A stretch of DNA of 64,000 bases from Malania oleifera (Eukaryota > Streptophyta > Magnoliopsida > Santalales > Ximeniaceae). The notes under the pieces were generated by a model. The model had not been told where the DNA came from and made no database searches. It worked only from the letters and a program-made list of their open reading frames with translations. Positions within the stretch are counted from its first letter, which is position 1. Every line of letters starts with the position of its first letter. The stretch spans positions 38,877,390-38,941,389 of the forward strand of contig NC_080425.1 of the NCBI RefSeq assembly GCF_029873635.1, written 5' to 3'. This document shows positions 33,914 to 44,848 of this stretch, one piece after another. Position numbers and translations under genes: made by a program.

Positions 33914-34860
33914 ATGGTAGAAACTAGTGCAGCAGTAAAAGAAACTCTGTCCATATGAACTCCAACCCCTTCGGCTTCGACATCATCATCGAAGACAATA
34001 GCTAACGCTTGGTTTAAGGTGGAGAAATTTGATGGTACCAATAATTTTGGTATGTGGCAATGTGAGGTGATTGACATCTTGTATCAGCAAGAACTCGATA
34101 TTGATTTGGGTGATAAACCAATAGATATGGGTGACAGAGATTGGGAAAAGATGAATGGTCAGGCATGTGCTATGATTTGTCTGTGTCCCATCTAAAATCA
34201 GAAATATTGTGTTATGAGGGAGACATCTACAAAGAAATTATGGAATACATTGGAAGATATATTTAAGACCAAGAGTCTGGAAAATCGGCTCTATTTGAAA
34301 AAGAAATTGTTTCACTTCCGGTATCAACCACTTATTTCGATTAATGACCACATAAATGCTTTCAATAAAATTTTGGGCAATTTATTAAATTTGGATGAAA
34401 AGGTGAAAGATGAGGATAGAGTCATATTGTTACTCAATTTTCTCCCTGACGAGTATGAACATTTGACCACCACTTTATTGTATAGGAAAGATAAAGTTAC
34501 TTATGATGCTATTTGTACTGCATTGATTAGTACTAAATGCAGAAATAAGGATCAGAGGGTCCATAAGGAAATAGAAGAAGCACTAACAATAAGGGGACAT
34601 TCTCAGAGTCGTATGCCTAGAAGGAAGAGTAAATCTCATAGGAGGAGTAAATCTTGCGGGAGACCTACTAAAGATGAATGTGCTTTTTGTCGTAAGAGAG
34701 GGCATTGGAAGAAAGATTGCCCTAAATTACAGCAGAAGAATAAGGACAAAGCACATTCTAATGCCAATATAGCCAATGATGATAGAAGTGAGTCAGATTT
34801 TTCTCTTATTGGAACATCTTCGTCACATTATTTTGGTGAGTGGATTTGGATTCTGGTTGT
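33914..34860 (+). pseudogene. gag: Copia C1 (Tork/Tnt1-like) gag
   Basis: The ATG at 33,914 opens MVETSAAVKETLSI followed by a stop. The same frame then runs through KVEKFDGTNNFGMW, a stop at about 34,194, STKKLWNTLEDIFKTKSLENRLYLKKKLF and LLNFLPDEYEHLTTTLL. It ends with a basic RRKSKSHRRSKSCGR stretch and a perfect zinc knuckle CAFCRKRGHWKKDC at about 34,678. The domain order is the usual UBN2-type copia gag. It passes into the protease by a one-frame shift at about 34,840. Confidence 0.92.
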
Positions 34861-35400
34861 TCCTATCACATGTATCCCAAGAGGGAATGGTTTTCTAATT
34901 TTGAAGAATTAGATGGTGGGGTTGTTTTTATGGGAAATGATAATAATTGTAAAACAGCTGGAATAGGATCAATACAGTTGAAATGTCAAGATGGAACTAT
35001 TAAGATCTTGACTGATGTTAGGTATGTTCCAAGCCTAAAGAAGAATCTGATTTCAGCCTTAGAATCTAAAGTGTTCACTATCACTTTAAAAGATGGAACC
35101 TTAAAGATTAAATCAGGTGCGCTGGTGGTGATGAAAGGAATAAGGAAAAATAACTTGTATTATTTAAAAGGTAGTACATTTATTGGCTCAACAGGTGTTG
35201 TTTCTGAGAAAGATGCAGGTTCAGATACAACTAGGTTATGGCATATACGATTAGCACATGCAGGAGAAAAATCTTTGTAACAATTAGCTAAGCGAGGTTT
35301 TTTAAAGGATGCAAAGGTGTGCAAACTTGAAATTTGTGAGCATTGCATTCTATACAAACTAGAGTGAAATTTGGCATAGCAATCCATCAGACTGAAGGTA
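34840..35400 (+). pseudogene. Copia C1 protease and pre-integrase region
   Basis: The protease reads MDLDSGCSYHMYPKREWF with the active-site DSG intact, then VRYVPSLKKNLIS. The GAG-pre-integrase segment has LWHIRLAHAGEKSL (histidine pair of the HHCC module), a stop at 35,278, then QLAKRGFLKDA and CEHCILYK (cysteine pair). It is in a different frame from gag. Confidence 0.9.
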
Positions 35401-36095
35401 TTTTAGACTACATCCATGCAGATGTATGGGGGCCCACAAAAATGGCTTCATTGGGTGGTATGCATTAGTTTGTCACTTTTATTGATGATTTTTCCAAAAG
35501 AGTTTGGGTGTATTCTATGAAGCATAAAAATGAAGTGTGTGATATTTTCCTTAAGCGGAAAAAATTAGTTGAAGTTCAAACTGACAGAAAGATTAAACGG
35601 CTCAGATCAGATAATGGTGATGAATACACAAGTGACCTGTTGATGAAGGAATTGCTTGACACTTCACAGTTCGAGATACACCACACCAGAATGGGGTGGC
35701 AGAGCGCATAAATCGGACATTGCTGGAGAAAGTTCGATGTATGTTGTCTAATGTTGGGTTAGACAAAAGGTTTTGGGCTGAGGTTGTTAGATATGTGTGT
35801 CATCTCATCAATCGCCTACCATCATCTGCAATAAGAGGAAAAACACCCTATGAAATATGGTCTGAAAAGTCTACTAATGATTATGATTCTTTACATGTAT
35901 TTGGTACTATGACTTATTATCATGTTAAAGAATCTAAGTTGGATCCAAGAGCCAAGAAAGCGAAATTCTTGGGGATAAGTGTAGGAGTCAAAGGATACCG
36001 TCTTTGGTGTCTAGAGATGAAAATGATTTTAAGTAGGGATGTGACTTTTGATGAACTTGCGATGATGAAAAAAATAATACGCAAGGAGTCGTGAG
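35400..36095 (+). pseudogene. Copia C1 integrase core
   Basis: Recognisable blocks: ADVWGP (first Asp, about 35,420), FVTFIDDFSKRVWVY, IKRLRSDNGDEYTS (second Asp), then a frameshift near 35,696, MAERINRTLLEKVRCML (Glu region), FWAEVVRYVCHLINRLPS, TPYEIW, LHVFGTMTYYHV and KAKFLG. The order matches a full copia integrase. It is broken by one TAG and at least two frame changes. Confidence 0.9.
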
Positions 36096-36239
36096 TTAAA
36101 GAGAAGATCGGTGGTACTCAACAACAGGTGGAGGTTGAGACAATTTTGGGAAACCCAGTGAGAAATGAGACTACACAACGTAACTCTCCAGTTATGGTGG
36201 GGAATAGTTTACAAGAAGAGGAGATTTCAATTTGAGAAT

Positions 36240-37400
36240 CTTCACAGCAACAAGAATCAATTGTTTCTCAGAGGCCAAGACGAGAAATTTGAAACCTGCT
36301 CAGTATATTGATATGGTGGCCTATGCACTTCTAGTTGTGGATGATAATGTTCCTTACACTTTCAAAGAAGCAATGAGGAACTCTGAATCAGATAAGTGGA
36401 AAAGAGCAATGGATGAATAAATGCAGTCTCTTCATTAGAATCAGACTTGAGAGCTAGCCCAGCTGCCCAAGGGTAAGAAAGCAATTGGTTGCAAATGGGT
36501 TTATGTAAAGAAAGAAGGATTTCCAAATGCAAATAATGTTCGCTTCAAAACTAGATTGGTAGCTAAGGGCTACGCACAGAAGGAAGGCATTGATTATAAT
36601 GAGGTATTTTCTCTAGTTGTTAAACATTCTTCCATTCGAATTTTGTTGGCTTTGGTAGCACAATTTGATCTTGAACTAGTTAAACTCGATGTAAAAACTG
36701 CATTTTTACATGGTGATTTGGAAGAGGAAATCTATATGACTCAGCTAAATGGATTTCAGGTTGCTGGAAAATAAAATTGGGTATGTAAACTGGGTAAATT
36801 GTTGTATGGTTTAAAACAGTCTCCCAGACAGTGGTACAAACGATTTCGTCAGTTTATGATGGGTTAGAAGTACATTAGAAATAAACATGATCATTGTGTT
36901 TATTTTCACAGACTACAAAAAGGATCGTTTATATATTTACTCTTGTATATTGATGATATGTTGATAGCTTCAAAGAATAGAGAAGAAATCAACAAGTTGA
37001 AAAGTCAGTTAAATTAAGAGTTTGAGATGACAGATCTTGGTGAAGCAAAGAAAATACTTGGTATGGAGATTCACAGAGACAGAATGAGAGGAAGAGTTAG
37101 TTTATCTCAGAAACAAGTATTTGGAGAAGGTAGTACATAGTTTTGGCATGTTTGAGCTGTCAAAACCAGTAAGCACACCTCTTGCTCCTCATTTCAAATT
37201 TAGTGCGGCTTTATCTCCTAAATCAGATGAGGAACATAAGTTATATGTCACGGGTTCCTTATGCAAGTGTTGTTGGTCGCCTGATGTATGCAATGGTTTG
37301 TACTAGACCTGATATTTCACAAGTTGTTAGTATGGTGAGTATGTATATGCATGATCCAAGTAAAGGACATTGGCAAGCTGTGAAATGAATTTTGATATAT
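36240..37400 (+). pseudogene. pol: Copia C1 reverse transcriptase (RVT_2)
   Basis: Blocks: WKRAMDE, KAIGCKWVYVKKEG, RLVAKGYAQKEGIDYNEVFS, LVKLDVKTAFLHGDLEEEIYM, LYGLKQSPRQWYKRF, the catalytic box YIDDMLIAS at about 36,946, FEMTDLGEAKKILGMEI and SQKQ, followed by a frame change and MYAMVCTRPDIS. Several in-frame stops replace Gln or Trp codons. All catalytic blocks are present. Confidence 0.92.
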
Positions 37401-38010
37401 ATTATGAATACAATTGATGTTGGTATAGTATTTGAGAAAAATAATACTATTGATCAACGTGTTGTTGGATATGTGGATTCTGATTTTGCAGGTGATTTGG
37501 ATAAATGTTGATCAACTACTGGATATGTTTTTACATTTGCTAATGGTCCAGTGAGTTGGAGGTCTACCTTACAATCTACCATTGCCTTGTCTACAACAGA
37601 AGCAGAGTATATGGCAGCTTTAGAGGCCGTTAAGGAAGCTATTTGGTTACAGGGTTTACTTGAAAATTTGGGAGTTGTTTAGAAGCACATTGTTGTATTC
37701 TGTGATAGCCAGAGTGCTATTCATTTGGCAAAGAACCAAGTCTACCATGCATGAACGAAGCACATCAACATTCGGTTTCATTTTATACGGGATATTATTG
37801 ATGAAGGCAAAATACTTCTTCAGAAGATTGCTACAACTAAAAATTCCGCAGTTATGTTGACAAAGATTGTGACAACAATCAAGTTCAAACATTGTTTGGA
37901 CTTGATCAATATCCTGCAAGTCTGAATATTTTTGGAAGAGGCCGATGATGTGGAGCTCCATAAAATGTTGGTGACTAAAAAATTTGTTGAATTTATCGTT
38001 AAGGTGGAGA
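37400..38010 (+). pseudogene. Copia C1 RNase H and C-terminal tail
   Basis: YVDSDFAGDLDKC-stop-[28 protein letters not shown] (catalytic Glu), [24 protein letters not shown] and KHINIRFHFIRD identify RNase H. A TGA in place of Arg before TKHI is not present in the second copy at 41,397. The polypurine tract aaggtggaga ends at 38,010. Confidence 0.92.
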
Positions 38011-38012
38011 TT

Positions 38013-38372
38013 TGTTGTTTTTTGTCCCACATTGGTAGAATAGTTCCACACTAGTATAAAAGGTTGTTTTGAATTTTTTATATTATTTGTCCCACATTGG
38101 AGAGAAGTGTTTTTTGGACTTGAGGTTGAAGCTATATAAAGAGCTCAACTCTTCATTTGTAAAACACCTCAAAGTTGTACTTTATCAAGGAGTAGTGGAT
38201 TCATCATCGGCGCCTGACGATGTAGGTAATTCTATACTGAATTTCGTTAATTTCTTGTCTTGTTCTTTTTATTGTTTTATTATTAGTTTTTGCATTGCTT
38301 TAATTTCTTATATATTCAATAGCAATAGTTGTAGTATTGGTGTTTGGCACAAGTGGGGTGCCCGACACAACA
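38013..38372 (+). mobile_element. Copia C1 3' LTR
   Basis: It starts TGTTGTTTTTTGTCCC right after the polypurine tract and ends acaaca at 38,372, about 360 bases long. It holds two direct copies of tttgtcccacattgg (about 38,022 and 38,086) and a TATA box tatataaag at 38,133, a layout known in Tnt1/Tork-type LTRs. No matching 5' LTR exists on the left side of C1. Confidence 0.88.
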
Positions 38373-38921
38373 ATTTAAAGGTTTATTTGAGATTTATAGG
38401 CTGAGAAAATGCGAAAATAGTAGATTATTTAGGGTTTATTTAATTAAACTAGGATTTTTGAACTAGGATCCGGGTGAGCGTCACATGCATTTTTGGGGAT
38501 TCTTGTTGGTGTAGCAAGAAAGCAGGTAAAAGAGAATATATATTAAACCATAATTTTATGAATTAAACAAAAAAAAAAAAGGATAATTTATGCATACGTA
38601 TATGTTTTCTTATGGGTTAAAAATGTCAACCGTTTAAATTATAATTTTTGAGCCTAGGGTTGTTTTATTAGATATGTGAAAATTGAGAGATGAAAGTGGA
38701 TGATTTTTCAGGATAATTACGTAAGAAATTAAAAGTATAATTTCAGTATAAGAATAATAAATGAGGATTGACTTATTTTACAAAACATATTTGAAATATA
38801 TTGCTAAATTGTGTGACATGAGTAAAATGGAAATTATGTGATGAATTATGATATGTACATTTATGAGATGTTGGGAATATTGAAATGTGATAAAATTATG
38901 TATTGCATGTGTTTTGTTACA

Positions 38922-39255
38922 TGAGATCTACGTAATGTAGACTGTTGCATGAGATCCACATAGGTTGGACTTTACATGAGATCCACGTAGGTTGGACTTT
39001 ATATGAGATCCACGTAGGTTGGACTTTACACGAGATCCACGTAATGTGGACTGTTATATGAGATCCATGTAGGTTGGACTTTACACGAGATCCACATAAT
39101 GTGGATCGTTACATGAGATCCACATAGGTTGGACTTTACATGAGATCCACGTAAGTTAGACTTTACATGAGATCCACGTAATGTGGACTATTACATGAGA
39201 TCCACGTAGGTTGGACTCTACATGAGTTCCACACAAGGTGGACTTTATATGAGTT
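38922..39255 (+). repeat. 27-28-base minisatellite, about 13 units (copy A)
   Basis: Units of the type atgagatccacgtaggttgg plus actttac alternate with a variant containing cgtaatgtggact. The array ends with decayed units. It is repeated almost unchanged at 42,561-42,905. Confidence 0.95.
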
Positions 39256-39924
39256 TTATGTAATGTGAACTATGAAAGTGAACTACGTAATAACTATAGA
39301 GAACATAAAAAGATGTATATACAAAAACGACGGATACCAAGTAAAGTAAGAATGAATTGTATATTGCAATATCAGTATTCACGCTAGTATGATATGTATT
39401 TATATGGGCAAGGCAAACTCTTTGCTAAAAGGCTTGCCGAAAAAGGCGAGTGCCCTAGTAGGTATCAGATGTAGCAGTAGGTTGCATAATGTATAAGGGT
39501 AAAGGGAAATTACTTGTATGGGTGGGTAAATTTTCTTATTCTCGGGAGCCTTTGTTGGTAAACCATTGAATGAACTGTGTGAGTACGAGATTACTTCTTC
39601 ACCCGAGGGCTTACTAAGTAAGGTAAGTGCCCTGATGTGCTTCAATTATGACCATTGGTTGCCTAGAGAAAGAGACATATATTAAATTTGCCCTACGAAA
39701 ATGACATCTCACAAATAAATATTCCAACCAAGGCTAGACTAATACAAATATCTAAAGTAGTTACAAACTACTGTGTGGCATGAATATTATTTTACGTGAA
39801 ATGCATTATGATATGAAAGATTTTACGAGCAAAGCATGTTTTCAGGTATTATGAAAGGATGAGTTATGTTGTGATGATTTTGATGAATATATGATAAATG
39901 ATTTATTTTCAGAATGTATATACC

Positions 39925-40095
39925 TGAAACGATTCTGGCACGAGGCCATGTGTTTATGTTATCGGCATGAGGCCGTATTTATGTTATCGGCACGAGGCCG
40001 TATTTATGTATGATTTCGGCGCGAAGCCGTATTTATGATTCCGGCGCGAGACCGTATTTATGAAAATGATCGGCACGAGGCCGCTATTATATCAT
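39925..40095 (+). repeat. 25-27-base minisatellite, about 6 units
   Basis: Units of the type cggcacgaggccgtatttatg plus ttat, in tandem, with variants cggcgcgaagccg and cggcgcgagaccg. It is not part of the duplicated block. Confidence 0.93.
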
Positions 40096-40966
40096 GTATT
40101 ATATATTATCAGAAGTCGGATGTTAGTTTAGTTCAGTTCAGGGGCTCGGTACCGTAGCTTATAGTTCAGATGTTTATGATCAGATTAGTGCTAACCACCC
40201 CACAAGGGGGTGAGAGATGGATAGTCAATGTGGCTTTCAGTAGAGTGTGGACATCCACCTGACAGTCCAGACTAGGGTGTGGCAGGCCTATCGTACTTAC
40301 AAACATATTTGACTCGGCAGTGGTCGACCAGCCATTGTTGGGTCTCGCCTTTGGGCTGTACAACCCGTCATGGGGGGTAATACATGACACCAGCTAGCTA
40401 TTCATCCTGGGCATATTTTCAGTATTACAGTCATAGCAGATGTTTTATGTATATTATGATTTATTAACAAATATAAGATTATATGATTAACCAGTATGAT
40501 ATGATGAATGTTTACAGAGTTATGAATTGTACTGTATACGTATAAGTGCCTTAAATATTCATGTTGCCACACAACTAGATTTAGTTTATTTTCCTTTACT
40601 AAGAAGTGTCTCACCCCCGAATATCAAATGATTTTCAGGAAACCCAAAGGGACCGGCGAGTTAGGGCTGCCGTTAAATGGGTTTAGCTTTCCTACTAGAA
40701 GGGTAAGCATTGAGCTAGGATCATGAGATTTTTGTTGTACGATCCTAGTGTTATTTTTATCTTTTGGAAAATTTGTAAATAAATACAGTATTTTGGAAAT
40801 GTAAATGACTCTGGTATTATGTTTCATGGTTGAATGATTGAGATTTTATTTTACTGCTGCTTAGGTTTCCGCTGTGATTGATAGGTGTCCCCATTACCCA
40901 CGGGTTCGGGTCGACTTATCCATTTATTATGTTACATTTCATGTTAAGTTAATTAGGGTCGCTACA

Positions 40967-41396
40967 GTCATAGTAAACTATTATTGGGTTGTGTTTCTCA
41001 ATTACTTGGACTGGATCTTAAATTGAGAATAAGGATGACAAATTAATTTATAGTATGAAATTTTGATTAGATAAATATGTTAGTTATGTTATGCAGATAG
41101 GGTCCTTAGACTATGCTTATTTCATTTTCAGAATGGATCCTGGTAGTAGTAACATGAATGCTGGAGGTAGTGGCAATGTAGGGGCTTTCAGCATTGGTGG
41201 CAGTTACTCTGAATAGATGCTGTGTAGTGCAGGTCAACAGGTTATGGCAGATACTGGAAGGAATTTTAGGGGAAAGAACTGGTCACCAGTTGATCTAGGC
41301 TGCTCTATCGAGCAATTTACTTGTATGAATCCCTCGACTTTTACGGGAAGAGTTGATGTAATTACTACAAAGGAGTGGATCCAAGAGATGGAGGGT
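40967..41396 (+). pseudogene. gag: G2 leader and truncated gag
   Basis: The leader matches G1 from catagtaaactattat onward (9764 in G1), but the primer-binding site and about 150 bases next to it are absent. The ATG at 41,133 opens MDPGSSNMNAGGSGNVGAF, as in G1. The frame has a stop at about 41,214, then CSIEQFTCMNPSTFTGRVD and KEWIQEMEG. At 41,397 the text changes abruptly to copia RNase H (duplicated block), so gag is cut after about 90 codons and no gypsy pol follows. Confidence 0.88.
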
Positions 41397-43414
41397 ATGC
41401 ACGAACGAAGCACATCGACATTCGGTTTCATTTTATGCGGGATATTATTGATGGAGGCAAAATACTTCTTCAGAAGATTGCTACAACTGAAAATTCTGTA
41501 GATATGTTGATCAAGATTGTGACAACAATCAAGTTCAAACATTTTTTGAACTTGATCAATATCCTGCAAGTCTGAATATTTTTGGAAGGCACCGATGATG
41601 TGGAACTCCAGAAAATGTTGGTGACTAAAAAATTTGTTGAATTTATCGTCAAGGTGGAGATTTGTTGTTTTTTGTTTCACATTGGTAGAATAGTTCTACA
41701 TTAGTATAAAAAGGTTGTTTTGAATTTTTTATATTATTTGCCCCACATTTGAGAGAAGTGTTTTTTGGACTTGAGGTTGAAGCTATATAAAGAGCTCAAC
41801 TCTTCATTTGTAAAACTTATCTCAAAGTTTTACTTTATCAAGAAGTAGTGGATTGATCATCGGTGCCCGAGGATGTAGGTAATTCTATACCGAACCTCGT
41901 TAATTTCTTGTCTTGTTTTTTTTATTGTTTTATTATTAGTTTCTGCATTGCTTTAATTTCTTATATATTCAATAGCAATAGTTGTAGTGTTGATGTTTGG
42001 CACAAGTGGGGTGCCCGAAACAACAATTTAAAGGTTTATTTGAGATTTATAGGCTGAGAAAATGCGAAAATAGTAGGTTATTTGGGATTTATTTAATTAA
42101 ACTAGGATCCGGGTGAGCATCACATGCATTTTTGGGGATTCTTGTTGGCGTAGTTCAAGAAAGCAGGTAAAAGAGAATATATATTAAACCAGGATTTTAT
42201 GAATTAAACAAATAAAAAATGGATAATTTATGTATATGTATACGTTTTCTTATGGGTTAAAAATGGCAATCGTTTAAATTATAATTTCTGAGCCTAGGGT
42301 TGTTTTATTAGATATGTGAAAATTGACAGATGAAAGTGGAAGATTTTTCAGGATAATTAAGTAAGAAATTAAAAGTATAATTTCAGTATAAGAATAATAA
42401 ATGAGAGTTGACTTATTTTACTAAACATATTTGAAATATATTGCTAAATTGTGTGACATAAGTAAAATGGAAATTATGTGATGAATTATGATATGTACAT
42501 TTATGAGATGTAAGGAATATTGAAATGTGATAAAAATATGTATTGCATGTGTTTTGTTACACGAGATCCACGTAATGTAGACCGTTGCATGAGATTTACA
42601 TAGGTTGGACTTTACATGAGATCCACGTAGGTTGGACTTTATATGAGATCCACGTAGGTTGGGCTTTACACGAGATCCACGTAATGTGGACTATTATATG
42701 AGATCCACATAGGTTGGACTTTACACGAGATCCACATAATGTGGATCGTTACATGAGATCCACATAGGTTGGACTTTACATGAGATCCACGTAAGTTAGA
42801 CTTTACATGAGATCCACGTAATGTGGACTATTACATGAGATCCACGTAGGTTGGACTCTACATGAGTTCCACACAAGGTGGACTTTATATGAGTTTTATG
42901 TAATGTGAACTATGAAAGTGAACTACGTAATAACTATAGAGAACATAAAAAGATGTATATACAGAAACGACGGATACCAAGTAAAGTAAGAATGAATTGT
43001 ATATTGCAATATCAGTATTCACGCTAGTATGATATGTATTTATATGGGTAGGGCAAACTCTTTGCTTGAGGGCTTGCCGAGAAAGGCGAGTGCCCTAGTA
43101 GGTATCAGATATAGTAGTAGGCTGCATAATGTATTAGGGTAAAGGAAAATTACTTGTATGAGTGAATAAATTTCCTCATTCTCGGGAGCCTCTGCTAGTA
43201 AACCATTGTATGAACTATGTGAGTACGAGATTACTTCTTCACTCGAGGGGCTACTGAGTAAGGTAAGTACCCTGATATGCTTCAGTTGTGACCATTGGTT
43301 ACCTAGAGAAAGAGACATATATTAAATTTGCCCTACGAAAATGACATCTCACAAAGAAATATTCCAACCAAGGCTAGACTAATATAAATATATAAAGTAG
43401 TTACAAACTACTGT
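41397..43414 (+). repeat. Second copy of a 2.0-kb block (copia 3' end plus G2 LTR segment)
   Basis: It matches 37,747-39,774 end to end: the RNase H tail (HARTKHIDIRFHF), the copia LTR (41,663-42,025), G2 LTR text and the 27-base minisatellite (42,561-42,905). Both ends are sharp: atgc is shared at the left junction and aaactactgt at the right. The copies differ by scattered substitutions and small indels. At several sites this copy keeps the coding form while the left copy has a C-to-T or G-to-A change. Confidence 0.95.
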
Positions 43415-43419
43415 AAAAA

Positions 43420-43950
43420 ATAAATTCAAGACCTTCTTGACAAAAAAAACTTATTAGAAAGTTAAAATTTCCATGGAGTTGCTATGTTTTTCTATGTTTA
43501 AAAGGCTTTAGAACTTGAAAGGAGCCTCCAGACTAGTGATTAACTACAAACCCCTAAACGAAACTTTGATATGAAAAAAATACCCAATACCAAATAAGTC
43601 AGTTTTAATAAAATAAGTCTATAATGCAAAAGTCTTCTTTAAATTTTACATGAAATCAAGCTTTTGACAAATCCATATTGCCAAATAAAATGAATACAAG
43701 ATTGCCTTCATAGTCCCATTTGAGCAATATGATTAGAATGTTATACTTTTTGGTCTAAAAAATGCGCCAAGTGAGTTTCAAAATGTTATCAATGATATAT
43801 TTTACCCATATGCAGATTTCATAACTGCTTTATATTGACGTTGTTTTAGTTTTCTCAGAAAATTTAGACAAACACTTTAAACATTTAAATATATATATTA
43901 TTTTAAAATAATCAAGATTATATACTATGCATTTTTATTAAGTAAAAATA
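43420..43950 (+). pseudogene. Endogenous pararetrovirus (Caulimoviridae-like) RT fragment
   Basis: Read across several frames, it shows the block order of a pararetrovirus reverse transcriptase rather than of gypsy: RLVINYKPLNE near 43,532, KKYPIPNK, a decayed KS.F.QI block, YKIAFIVPFEQY, FGLKNAPSEFQ near 43,755, NDIFYPYADF, then YIDVVLVFS and KHFKHLN. The wording NYKPLN, PIPNK and NDIF.PY is characteristic of plant caulimovirids. The catalytic box reads YIDV, with the second Asp lost, and the region has several stops and at least two frame shifts. It is an inert relic about 500 bases long with no neighbouring viral genes in view. Confidence 0.82.
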
Positions 43951-44490
43951 TTAATAAAAAATAAAAAATAAATAATTTTAAATTAAAAATAAAGTATTTG
44001 AGAGTTTTGAAGCATTAATTATAAAAAAGATATATAAAAAATGGGAATTAAGGCTTAGATTGGTCGTTTGTTGTTGTATATATAAAAATTGGGAGTTAAA
44101 TTTGAGGTATTATGGGTAGAAAAATAAATTATTCCAATTTTAAAGAAAGGAAAAATAATAATTAGTGTAATTAAATGCCTTGCCAAACAAAACAAAATTA
44201 TAAATGCAACCCATTCTAGATCAACCTTATTTCATTAAATCAACTTAATAAATGGATTATACTTAATATTCATGTCTTCATTGTATCTAAAAAATTATAT
44301 CTGAACATAAAAATCATTTCTTAAAAAATTAATTTTTCCATGATGTTTCTAAATTGGTTTGCTTTTTAAAAATATTTACTTTTCATTCGGAAGTATAAAT
44401 TTTTAAATTGTATTTAAATTGGTATGAATTTGGATAATTAGATAAAATTATATGAATTTAAATTCAAATTTCAAATTCATAATTCTAAAC
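43951..44490. other. A/T-rich intergenic DNA
   Basis: Very A/T-rich with no coding frame and no clear repeat family. It forms the upstream region of the candidate gene at 44,664. Confidence 0.6.
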
Positions 44491-44494
44491 TACA

Positions 44495-44523
44495 CCAATC
44501 AAATTGCGTATTTAGTATATAAA
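44495..44523 (+). promoter_or_regulatory. CCAAT and TATA boxes of the candidate host gene
   Basis: CCAAT at 44,495-44,499 and TATATAAA at 44,516-44,523. The expected start of transcription is about 30 bases on (near 44,550), leaving a 5' leader of about 110 bases before the ATG. Confidence 0.6.
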
Positions 44524-44663
44524 ATTTGTATACGAAACAATTGAAAAGATTGTATTCCAGAACAATTTAAAAAGCGACAAATCTCGTTGGCGATTTTAGG
44601 GATTCCAAAACAGCGTCAGTTGTTAGCAGTTGGCACTACGGGGGTGAAAAGAATCAGGACAGA

Positions 44664-44797
44664 ATGGCCCTGCAGATTCCGAGGCTTCCGATGTTGCTCT
44701 CATGTCGTTCAACATTCCTTCTGTTAACCAACGCTAATTGTTCTACCCGCTCGGGTACTCCGGCTTCTTTCTCTCTCTTACACTGCACATTTTCTCC

Positions 44798-44848
<51 letters not shown>

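Larger units (their letters stand above)
38373..40966 (+). mobile_element. G2 gypsy LTR, right part
   Basis: It resumes after C1. It contains two minisatellites and then the block ggctcggtaccgtagctta, a gggccgta-like block and ggtaatacatgac, which follow the same order as in both G1 LTRs (for example cacggtaccgtagc at 8881). It ends gggtcgctaca at 40,966. No coding frame is supported in it. Confidence 0.85.

Noticed and set aside
38922..39255. CRISPR-like or centromeric array in the 27-base repeats
   Set aside because: Units are directly joined with no spacers, only about 13 copies, and confined to the middle of an LTR.
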